A DNA stretch of 41,234 bases from contig JACQSY010000132.1 of the NCBI GenBank assembly GCA_016211085.1, forward strand, positions 1-41,234, in the 5' to 3' direction. Source of the DNA: Acidobacteriota bacterium (GTDB lineage: Bacteria > Acidobacteriota > UBA6911 > RPQK01 > JACQSY01). The notes under the pieces are model-generated. The model ran no database searches and was not told where the DNA came from. It saw only the letters and a list, made by a program, of their open reading frames with translations. The position numbers were made by a program, and so were the translations under genes. Shown here piece by piece: positions 1 to 6,961 of the stretch; the stretch's first letter is position 1; every line of letters starts with the position of its first letter.

Positions 1-439
1 GACAGCCTGTCCCTTTACAATCCCCATAGAAAATCGTAACTTCCCCTTGACGCGGTTCAGTCCAACAAGTTTTATCCACAATGCCACTTAACGCTTCCTC
101 AACTTCTCCCTTGTTCCCTGAGGCATTCTGGATAAAACTCTATACGATAGGTCTTACTCAGATAACATCAACACACTAATACCCCACTACCCAGGCGCGT
201 CATCGTTATGTCATACCGCTGGTTTACGGTAAATGTGTTTTTCCAGGGTCTCCTGCCACTGACTCTGGAAACGTGGTGCAGTCAAGGGGCGTTTGTTTCA
301 AGCTACCCGGCCTCTTCAGCCTCTCTGATAAAGCCTGGCAACGCCCCTTGCTTTTCCTTCAACGTGAACCCCGCCGCGCTGGACCCGGGTAACCTGAGTC
401 CGCCCGCCGGTCACAATCGACTTTGTAGGAAAGCTCGGG
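1..439. other. Intergenic / no gene recognised
   Basis: No convincing gene is visible here. Short open frames exist on both strands but have low-complexity, non-protein-like translations and no good ribosome binding sites. The window edge may cut an upstream regulatory region. The last 20 bases before the LigD-like start contain an AGGA element that may act as its ribosome binding site. Confidence 0.5.
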
Positions 440-1432
440 ATGAAGCCTAAGACCAAAGGTCCCACCGTCGACGCACACCCGCAGGAACTCAGCCCTTCGT
501 CAGTGGAAATTCCGCGTGGGGAGAACATTCTGGAAGTGAAGCTGGATGATCGCCAGGTCCGCTTGACCAACTTAAACAAACTCTTCTGGCCCGAATTGGG
601 GATCACCAAACGAGACCTGCTGCAGTACTACGCCGACGTCGCTCCCCTGCTTCTGCCACACCTGCATAATCGCGCCATGGTGATGAAGAGATACCCCGAC
701 GGGGCGCACGGAGACTTCTTTTTTATGAAGCGGGCCCCTCAGCCACGCCCCCCGTGGATTCAGTTGTGCGCCATTGAGCATTCTTCCGGAAACATCATTC
801 ACTTCCCGGTCGTCCAGGACCTGCCTTCACTGCTCTGGATCGTCAACCTGGGATGCATTGATCTCAATCAATGGTATGCACGTTGTGATGACGCCGATCG
901 CCCTGATTATCTGCATTTTGATCTGGATCCGGTCGAAGGCGCCGGATTTGACCAGGTGCTGGCGGCGGCGGGTATTGTGCACGATGCCCTGCAGGCACTC
1001 CAGATTCCCAATTACGCCAAGACCACCGGCTCCCGAGGCATTCACATTTACGTCCCCATCTACCGGGGTCCGCTTCAGAAAGAAGTCTGGACGTTTGCAA
1101 AAGAACTGGCCCAGGCGGTGGAGAAGCTCTATCCCGACCTGATTACATCCCAGTACCGTGTAGCAAAGCGGCCCCGCGGTCGGGTGCTGGTGGATTACAA
1201 TCAGAACGCGTGGGGCCGGACCCTGGCATCTGTCTACTCCGTCAGGCCCCGGCCCCTGGCAACCGTCTCCACGCCCGTCAGCTGGAAAGAAATCAAGAAG
1301 GGGATCAGAACTGAGGACTTTCGTTTAGACAACGTCCATGAGCGCTTCGTCAAGGTGGGAGATCTCTGGAAACCTTTGGTGGATTCGCGCCGCCGTCTGC
1401 GACTGGAAAAGTTTCTCAAGAAACGGGGCTGA
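440..1432 (+). CDS. Stand-alone LigD-type polymerase (primase-polymerase) domain protein
   Basis: A 330-residue protein matching the polymerase (PolDom) module of bacterial LigD, an archaeo-eukaryotic primase-like enzyme. It adds dNTPs or rNTPs at broken ends during non-homologous end joining. Visible motifs are HFDLDP, with candidate metal-binding Asp161 and Asp163; the conserved TTGSRGIHIYVP stretch at about 195-206; and RVLVDYNQN, with a third candidate Asp252. The length fits one PolDom; the ATP-dependent ligase and phosphoesterase modules of full LigD are absent. No Ku gene or ligase is adjacent, so partners must lie elsewhere or the protein acts alone in gap filling. The ATG has an AGGA element about 9 nt upstream. 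The next gene is on the opposite strand, so this is probably monocistronic. Family assignment is secure; the in vivo role is inference. Confidence 0.9.
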   Translation: MKPKTKGPTVDAHPQELSPSSVEIPRGENILEVKLDDRQVRLTNLNKLFWPELGITKRDLLQYYADVAPLLLPHLHNRAMVMKRYPDGAHGDFFFMKRAPQPRPPWIQLCAIEHSSGNIIHFPVVQDLPSLLWIVNLGCIDLNQWYARCDDADRPDYLHFDLDPVEGAGFDQVLAAAGIVHDALQALQIPNYAKTTGSRGIHIYVPIYRGPLQKEVWTFAKELAQAVEKLYPDLITSQYRVAKRPRGRVLVDYNQNAWGRTLASVYSVRPRPLATVSTPVSWKEIKKGIRTEDFRLDNVHERFVKVGDLWKPLVDSRRRLRLEKFLKKRG

Positions 1433-1438
1433 AGCATA

Positions 1439-1466
1439 CCCAAGCACTCTTGGGCATCTTTAGTTT
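1439..1466 (+). terminator. Possible Rho-independent terminator after the LigD-like gene
   Basis: A 6-bp perfect stem CCCAAG/CTTGGG (1439-1444 and 1449-1454) with loop CACT starts 6 nt after the stop codon. It is followed by an interrupted T-rich stretch (CATCTTTAGTTTT). The T tract is imperfect, so the call is tentative. Confidence 0.4.
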
Positions 1467-1519
1467 TGGGATAGCCTCTTTCGCCCTACTCGTGCGCGCC
1501 TTCCATTAGCTGAGCGTTC

Positions 1520-1906
1520 TCAGCATAGCCTTACCGTGAAGTCATAACGGTCCAGCAGGTCGTGGATCCGGCGCAGCGCAAAGGCGGAGAGCGGGTCCTC
1601 TGGAGCCGGCTCCTTCCGGTCAACCGCCTTGCGCAACAGGTCGGAATTACTGATCACGAAGTGTTCCTCCAGGTCGACCTCGACCCAGTGCGCGGCTTTT
1701 GGAAGCGGGCGGGATCGGGTGATCTCCATCGTGTATCCCAGGAGCTTGAGGATGGCAACGGCTCGATCCGCAGCCTGCAATACTTCATCCAGGTACTGAA
1801 GCAGGTCCGCGGCCAGCCAGCCGTGGTCGGCAAAGCGCAGCGTGTGGTAATAACCACCGTGCTTAATGCTGATCCAGCCGCTCACGGCACCCTTTTTCTT
1901 ACCCAT
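1520..1906 (-). CDS. Hypothetical protein
   Basis: About 128 residues from the ATG at 1906; a GTG at 1927 would add seven residues. I do not recognise the family. The translation looks protein-like: a basic start (MGKKKGAVSGW), a mixed alpha/beta middle (YYHTLRFADHGWLAADLLQY) and an acidic helical C-terminal half (RRIHDLLDRYDF). It has no signal peptide, membrane segment or metal motif. It lies convergent to the LigD-like gene and divergent from the cytochrome oxidase operon. The ribosome binding site is weak (GAGAG about 9 nt upstream). It could be a small conserved hypothetical or a remnant of a longer gene. Confidence 0.5.
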   Translation of the reverse strand: MGKKKGAVSGWISIKHGGYYHTLRFADHGWLAADLLQYLDEVLQAADRAVAILKLLGYTMEITRSRPLPKAAHWVEVDLEEHFVISNSDLLRKAVDRKEPAPEDPLSAFALRRIHDLLDRYDFTVRLC

Positions 1907-2003
1907 GGGATCGGCTCTCAAGGCCACGCCTCTGAGCGTATCAAAAAATGTAAAAAATGGACCGGCGTCTGCCTTAACAATACCTTAAAAATTAAAGTTG
2001 TTA

Positions 2004-2033
2004 TTGCCTCAACCCTCAACATGTTGTTAAAAT
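2004..2033 (+). promoter_or_regulatory. Candidate sigma70-type promoter of the cox operon
   Basis: TTGCCT (2004-2009), an 18-bp spacer, then TAAAAT (2028-2033), about 45 bp before the coxB start. The spacer ends with a perfect 10-bp palindrome, CAACATGTTG (2018-2027), abutting the -10 box and so placed like an operator. The coxB ATG has a strong AAGGAGAG ribosome binding site downstream, consistent with a normal leader. Sequence match only. Confidence 0.35.
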
Positions 2034-2078
2034 AAATTGGACACGCAATTATTCTTTCATTCCCATAAGGAGAGATAA

Positions 2079-2861
2079 ATGATCTTAGCGCTCACCATTT
2101 GGGTGATTACCCTTGTCACCACGGCGCTGTTCATTGGGCGATACTGGTGGTTCCCCGCCGTCGCCTCCGCTCATGGCCCTGCGCTGGACCAGCAATTCAT
2201 GCTGACTTTGGTGGTGACGGGATTAGTGTTTATCCTGGCCCAACTGGGTCTCGGATATTTGATTGTGCACTTTCGTGACCGTCCGGGACGCCATGTCCGA
2301 TATTCCCATGGCAGCAACAAGCTGGAAATTTTATGGACCCTCGCCACGACGGTGCTCTTTTTCTCCGTGGTCCTGGCGGGGCAGGACATCTGGGCGAGCT
2401 TGAATCTTCAAAACGCCCCAGCCGGATCGCTGCAAATTGAGATCACGGGCCAGCAGTTTCAATGGAACGTGCGCTATCCGGGAGCAGACGGCAAGTTCGG
2501 CAAGACCAGCAACACGCTGATCAACGATTCCGCCGGGAATTTTGTGGGCCTTGACGAACGCGATGCCGCCGCACAGGACGACGTGGTGGTGCCTACGATG
2601 GCGGTTCCTGTGAATCGCCCTGTAGAGCTGCTGCTGCGCTCGAAAGACGTGACCCACAGTTTTTTTGTGCGCGAGCTGCGCATCAAGCAGGACGCTGTTC
2701 CTGGGATGACGGTGCCCATCCATTTTACCGCCACCAAGCTAGGCACTTACGAAATCGCCTGTGCCGAGTTATGCGGCCTGGGGCATCACCGGATGAGAAG
2801 CGTTATTGAAGTGCTTTCCGAAGCCGATTACCACAACTGGTTAAAAGAGAGATCTGATTAG
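2079..2861 (+). CDS. coxB: Cytochrome c oxidase subunit II
   Basis: A 260-residue subunit II of an aa3-type haem-copper oxidase, which takes electrons from cytochrome c through the binuclear CuA centre. Two membrane segments (about 1-20 and 40-65, followed by another hydrophobic stretch at about 84-102) precede the periplasmic cupredoxin domain. The CuA ligand set is complete: His193 (VTHSFF) and the CAELCGLGHHRM motif giving Cys228, Glu230, Cys232, His236 and Met239. No C-terminal CxxCH is present, so it is not a caa3-type fusion. There is a strong AAGGAGAG site before the ATG. It is the first gene of the oxidase operon, 47 bp upstream of coxA. Confidence 0.95.
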   Translation: MILALTIWVITLVTTALFIGRYWWFPAVASAHGPALDQQFMLTLVVTGLVFILAQLGLGYLIVHFRDRPGRHVRYSHGSNKLEILWTLATTVLFFSVVLAGQDIWASLNLQNAPAGSLQIEITGQQFQWNVRYPGADGKFGKTSNTLINDSAGNFVGLDERDAAAQDDVVVPTMAVPVNRPVELLLRSKDVTHSFFVRELRIKQDAVPGMTVPIHFTATKLGTYEIACAELCGLGHHRMRSVIEVLSEADYHNWLKERSD

Positions 2862-2908
2862 TTTCCGGTCGTGATGCCATCCCAACCAAAACCTTCAGGA
2901 GTCACTCT

Positions 2909-4687
2909 ATGACAGAAGCAGTCCATGTTGAGCCCGTGGTTCACCAAGCACCCCAAGGGTTTATACGAAAATACATCTTCAGCCTCGATCACAAGGTCAT
3001 CGGAATCCAGTATTACCTGCTGGCGCTTTTTTCCGTGATGGTGGGAATGCTTTTGTCCGTGCTTATGCGGTTTAATCTCGCCTGGCCGGGTACCGAGGTA
3101 CCCATCCTTGAGACGCTATTCCCCGTGGGGGCGCCTGGCGGCATCATGACGCCGGAGTTTTACCTCTCCCTGATGACCATGCATGGCACCATCATGGTCT
3201 TTTTTGTCCTGACGACCGCGCCCCAGAGCGGGTTTGGAAATTACTTTCTGCCGCTGCAAATTGGTGCTCCTGACATGGCGTTTCCCACCTTGAACATGCT
3301 TTCCTTCTGGATCACCTTTGTTTCGCTGCTGGTGCTGCTTGCCGCTTTCGTCGTTACCGGCGGCGCGCCGATCTCCGGCTGGACCGGCTACCCTCCGTTG
3401 AGTGCTCTGGGTGAGATTGCCGGGCCGGGGCTCGGCACGGGGCAGACCTTGTGGGTGGCCAGCATTGCGCTGTTCTGTGTCGCCTCATTGCTGGGCGCCC
3501 TTAACTTCATCACCACCACCATCGATTTGCGCACCAAAGGGATGAGCATGATGCGATTACCGCTGACCGTGTGGGCCTGGTTTGTCACCGCGATCCTTGC
3601 GCTACTGGCTTTCGGGGTGCTTTTGGCGGCGGGGGTGTTGCTCTTGTTGGATCGCGTGGTGGGCACCAGCTTTTTTATTCCCGCAGGCCTGGTGGTAAGC
3701 GATCAAATGATCAATCACAAAGGGGGCTCGCCCCTGCTTTGGCAGCACTTGTTCTGGTTTTTTGGCCATCCGGAGGTATATATCGCGATCTTGCCCGGGA
3801 TGGGGGTCACCTCACAAATCCTTTCCACCTTTGCGCGCAAGCCAATTTTCGGCTACAGAGCCATGGCCTACGCCATCATGGCCATCGGCCTGGTGAGCTT
3901 TATTGTGTGGGGCCATCACATGTTTCTGAGCGGAATGAGTCCTTACTCAGCCATGGTGTTCTCATTGACCACCACGGCGGTGGCCGTTCCCTCGGCTATC
4001 AAGACCTTTAACTGGCTGGGTACTCTTTGGGGCGGACGGGTCCGCTTTACCACGGCCATGCTTTTTGCGATTGGTTTTGTATCGCTGTTTGTGACCGGCG
4101 GCGTCAGCGGATTATTCCTAAACCAGCCGTCGGTGGATATTTACCTGCACGACACTTATTTCGTAGTGGCTCACTTTCACATGATCATGGGTGTGGCCGC
4201 CATCTTTGGGATTTTCGCCGCCACCTATTACTGGTTTCCCAAGATGTTCGCCCGTCATCTGAGCGAGAGACTCGGGAAGATCCACTTCTGGATCACCTTT
4301 GTAGGTGTGTATTCCATTTTTATGCCCATGCATTTTTTGGGAGTAATGGGCAATCCGCGGCGCTACGCGGAATTCACTGCCTTTGAGTTTTTAGCCGACG
4401 TGGTTCCCATCCACGAGTTTATTTCCATTGCGGCTTTTGTCACCATCGGGGCACAGCTCTTGTTTGCAGTGAACTTCTTCTGGAGCATAGCCAGGGGGAA
4501 AATTGCGGAGATCAATCCCTGGTCGGCCACGACGCTCGAGTGGACGGTTCCCTCGCCCCCTCCTCATGACAATTTTGGCGGGAGAGCCCCTGTCGTGCAT
4601 CGCGGCCCTTATGAATACAGTGTTCCCGGCGCCTCGCGCGATTTCATCCTTCAATCTGAACCTGAAATGAAGGTGGTTCATCAGTAA
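2909..4687 (+). CDS. coxA: Cytochrome c oxidase subunit I
   Basis: A 592-residue, about 12-helix catalytic subunit of an aa3-type oxidase, reducing O2 to water with proton pumping. Haem a ligands are His92 (MHGT) and His424; His422 is the haem a3 ligand (AHFHM). CuB ligands are His287 (in GHPEVY) and His336/His337 (WGHHMF). Tyr291 is positioned for the His-Tyr cross-link. Glu289 in GHPEV indicates an A1-type D-channel, and QIGAPDMAFP is present. A good AGGAG site lies 9 nt before the ATG. Its TAA overlaps the ATG of the next gene by one base (TAATG), implying translational coupling. The C-terminus carries a short proline-rich tail (VPSPPPHDNF), common in this family. Confidence 0.96.
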   Translation: MTEAVHVEPVVHQAPQGFIRKYIFSLDHKVIGIQYYLLALFSVMVGMLLSVLMRFNLAWPGTEVPILETLFPVGAPGGIMTPEFYLSLMTMHGTIMVFFVLTTAPQSGFGNYFLPLQIGAPDMAFPTLNMLSFWITFVSLLVLLAAFVVTGGAPISGWTGYPPLSALGEIAGPGLGTGQTLWVASIALFCVASLLGALNFITTTIDLRTKGMSMMRLPLTVWAWFVTAILALLAFGVLLAAGVLLLLDRVVGTSFFIPAGLVVSDQMINHKGGSPLLWQHLFWFFGHPEVYIAILPGMGVTSQILSTFARKPIFGYRAMAYAIMAIGLVSFIVWGHHMFLSGMSPYSAMVFSLTTTAVAVPSAIKTFNWLGTLWGGRVRFTTAMLFAIGFVSLFVTGGVSGLFLNQPSVDIYLHDTYFVVAHFHMIMGVAAIFGIFAATYYWFPKMFARHLSERLGKIHFWITFVGVYSIFMPMHFLGVMGNPRRYAEFTAFEFLADVVPIHEFISIAAFVTIGAQLLFAVNFFWSIARGKIAEINPWSATTLEWTVPSPPPHDNFGGRAPVVHRGPYEYSVPGASRDFILQSEPEMKVVHQ

Positions 4688-5319
4688 TGGCAACCATTGC
4701 ACCGCCGCCACCCCTGGAGTATCTAAGTACCCGCGACCCAGACTTGCCAACATGGAGCGATGGAGATGGTGAAGGCGACTCCCATGGACCCCAAGCTCTT
4801 CCGGAGCGGCGCTATTTGACCGGCCTGCTGCTGGGGCTTGCCGCCGTTGTGATGTTTTTCACAGCCCTCACCAGCGCCTATGTTGTGAACCAGGGGATTT
4901 CCGGCCAGTGGGAGCAGGTCCCCCTGCCCCGGATTCTTTGGGCCAGCACGGTGATTCTTCTGTTGAGCAGTCTGGCGATTGAGAAAGCGCGCCGTGCAAA
5001 GAAACATTTTGGCCGCTGGTGGGAAATCGCCACTCTCCTGGGCGTTCTGTTCCTGAGCGCACAACTGGCTGCTTTTCGCCGGCTGGCATCCGCCGGTATT
5101 TATATGGATACCAATCCGGCGAGTTCGTTTTTTTACCTGCTTACAGGCGCTCACGCAATCCATTTGCTGGGCGGCCTCACCGCGCTGCTTTACATCTGGA
5201 TTCGCAGCCGCCGTGAAATGATGGCGGACCACATTGCTGTCAAAGCAACTGCCATTTACTGGCATTTTATGGACGGACTTTGGCTCTGGCTTTTCCTACT
5301 TCTACTCCTTTGGAGGTAA
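4687..5319 (+). CDS. Cytochrome c oxidase subunit III family protein (first copy)
   Basis: A 210-residue membrane protein of the haem-copper oxidase subunit III family. Residues 1-40 form a proline- and acid-rich cytoplasmic tail. They are followed by five hydrophobic segments (about 43-66, 85-98, 114-129, 146-170 and 188-208) and the family-typical ending AIYWHFMDGLWLWLF. The short, five-helix form is the usual length when the seven-helix subunit III is split or shortened. It starts within the coxA stop codon and ends 3 nt before a second subunit III-like gene, so both belong to the same transcript. The two copies are diverged and not recent duplicates. Confidence 0.85.
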   Translation: MATIAPPPPLEYLSTRDPDLPTWSDGDGEGDSHGPQALPERRYLTGLLLGLAAVVMFFTALTSAYVVNQGISGQWEQVPLPRILWASTVILLLSSLAIEKARRAKKHFGRWWEIATLLGVLFLSAQLAAFRRLASAGIYMDTNPASSFFYLLTGAHAIHLLGGLTALLYIWIRSRREMMADHIAVKATAIYWHFMDGLWLWLFLLLLLWR

Positions 5320-5322
5320 AGA

Positions 5323-5958
5323 ATGGCGCAGTCACAAACTGAAGATCTGACATTGTCATCCGCCTGGAGCGGGGGCGCTTCCCCCTACGCAATGGTTTCC
5401 AAGAAGCTGGGGATGTGGCTGTTTATTGTGTCCGATTCGCTGACCTTTTCGGCACTGCTCGTCGCTTACAGCTACGTCAGAGTTGCCAATCAGGACTGGC
5501 CCAAGCCCTTTGAGTGGGCCAGCATTTTGGGCGCAAGCATCATGACTTTTTGTCTTTTAAGCAGCTCACTCACCATGGTGATGGCCGTGGCCGCCGCTCA
5601 ACGCCTGGAACGGAAAAAGGCGGTAGTGTGGCTCCTGGCAACCGTGCTGGGAGGGCTATTGTTTATCCTGCTCCATGCGCGCGAGTGGATAGGATTGATT
5701 CATGAAGGTGTAACTCCGTTCGCCAATCCCTGGGGCGTTCCGCTGTTCGGAGCTGCTTTTTTCACCTTGACCGGTCTGCATATGACGCATGTCACGGTCG
5801 GAGTTCTTTATCTAGTGGTGATTGCGTGGGGATTTGGAAGCGCGCGTTTCAAGCCTGAAGACGTAGAGGTCAGCGGCCTCTACTGGCATTTTGTCGATCT
5901 GGTGTGGATGTTTATTTTTCCGATGGTTTATCTGCTTTCAGCGAAGACCGTCGCCTGA
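5323..5958 (+). CDS. ctaE: Cytochrome c oxidase subunit III (second copy)
   Basis: A 211-residue subunit III. Signature segments are KKLGMWLFIVSDSLTFSALL near the N-terminus, LHAREWIGLIHEGV in the middle, LTGLHMTHVTVGVLYL, and SGLYWHFVDLVWMFIFPMVYL at the end. The Glu in HAREW is the conserved acidic residue of the family. Five membrane segments are visible. A near-perfect GGAGG site lies 6 nt before the ATG, inside the end of the preceding gene. This copy is closer to canonical CtaE than the upstream one. It probably stabilises subunit I and maintains proton uptake. Confidence 0.9.
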   Translation: MAQSQTEDLTLSSAWSGGASPYAMVSKKLGMWLFIVSDSLTFSALLVAYSYVRVANQDWPKPFEWASILGASIMTFCLLSSSLTMVMAVAAAQRLERKKAVVWLLATVLGGLLFILLHAREWIGLIHEGVTPFANPWGVPLFGAAFFTLTGLHMTHVTVGVLYLVVIAWGFGSARFKPEDVEVSGLYWHFVDLVWMFIFPMVYLLSAKTVA

Positions 5959-5979
5959 ATTGGAACAGGAGTAATGCGT

Positions 5980-6282
5980 ATGCAAAAGGCTGAGGCCCAT
6001 CCTGTAAAGCAAATTTATCTCTGGATTTGGGTATGGTTGCTGACGTTGACCGTGGTCGAGGTATTCCTTGCTTACCGCCATCTGGCGGTCATGACCATGC
6101 TGGTCATTCTCATGGGACTCTCTGTGATCAAAGCGGCGTTGATCATGTCCTATTTCATGCACCTGCGGTACGAAAGATTCAGCCTGGCGTTGACGCTGAT
6201 ACCGATGCTGATTATCTGTATTGCATTGTTGGCTTCCTTTTTCCCGGACAGTCTGAGATTGCTGGAGCTCCGTCCCCGATGA
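5980..6282 (+). CDS. ctaF: Cytochrome c oxidase subunit IV (prokaryotic type)
   Basis: A 100-residue protein with three membrane segments (about 10-28, 32-58 and 70-92), matching the prokaryotic oxidase subunit IV family. Typical features are the early HPVKQIYLWIWVWLLTLT stretch and the central KAALIMSYFMHLRYE motif. Two in-frame ATGs lie at 5974 and 5980. The AGGAG site sits 8 nt from the second but only 2 nt from the first, so I chose 5980. Its stop overlaps the next start (ATGA). It is a peripheral, non-catalytic subunit. Confidence 0.85.
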   Translation: MQKAEAHPVKQIYLWIWVWLLTLTVVEVFLAYRHLAVMTMLVILMGLSVIKAALIMSYFMHLRYERFSLALTLIPMLIICIALLASFFPDSLRLLELRPR

Positions 6283-6512
6283 AAAACGCTTTCAAGCACC
6301 GTTTAGTACTCTGGGTCCTTCTGCCGTTGGTGGTTTTTCTGGCAGCCGACACTTCACTGCTGGCGCAAGGTTGCGCTTTGTGCAAGAGCACTCTGGCGCG
6401 GCAGGCGGCAGGCCTGCTTCGTGCCATCAACAGCGGAATTATGATCCTGCTGTTTCCTCCGGTCATCATGATGTCTCTCATTCTCATAGCGGCCTTCCGG
6501 AAAAGAGAGTAG
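6279..6512 (+). CDS. Small CxxC membrane protein at the end of the oxidase operon
   Basis: A 77-residue protein that starts inside the ctaF stop codon (ATGA overlap). It has a signal-peptide-like N-terminus (residues 8-28, ending SLLAQG), then a GCALCKST motif (Cys30 and Cys33), and a C-terminal membrane segment (about 50-72) with a basic tail (FRKRE). This topology would place the CxxC on the periplasmic side. I do not recognise a named family. Its coupling to the oxidase genes suggests a role in oxidase assembly, for example thiol or copper handling, but that is inference. Confidence 0.7.
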   Translation: MKNAFKHRLVLWVLLPLVVFLAADTSLLAQGCALCKSTLARQAAGLLRAINSGIMILLFPPVIMMSLILIAAFRKRE

Positions 6513-6961
6513 CGACCGGTTTCACTCTCCGCTTTTGAGCCAGCTGGGCCATTGGAAAACGGAGGTATGGCGGGTCTTTACTTTGCCGCATAAGCTCGTA
6601 ATATGGGACTGGACACATGGGGCGGTTCGGCTCCCTGTCTTGGTTGCTGCAAAACAGTTTGCAAGCTTATGTGTCCATTTTTGTCGGCCGCGAAGCGGGC
6701 GAAAGCTCCTACGCTCACTCCGCTTTGCCCCGCTTCCTCTTGGGCAAAAACCTCCTTAACTCTCTCACACCGGTTCTCCCTAGAATTCTAATCCTCCTGA
6801 GGGGGTACGACGTCTATTCCGTTTCCCAGTCGCCGACGTATTTTAATTGACAAAAACAGTTGGTTTTTTCAGAGTGGATCTGCCAGTGAGGGGAAAAGAG
6901 TTCGTCGAAGGCCGGGTTTGATTTTGCTGGGGCCGTCGCTCAGCGCCAGGCGAAAATTCAA
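6513..6961. other. Intergenic region with inverted repeat upstream of the kinase
   Basis: No protein-like gene. A perfect 9-bp inverted repeat, TGGACACAT (6610-6618) and ATGTGTCCA (6669-6677), brackets about 50 bp. Close by, CATAAGCT and AGCTTATG form another inverted pair. A perfect TTGACA lies at 6847-6852 without a convincing -10 at the right distance. The repeats could be the remains of a small insertion element; no transposase fragment was recognised. Confidence 0.4.
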
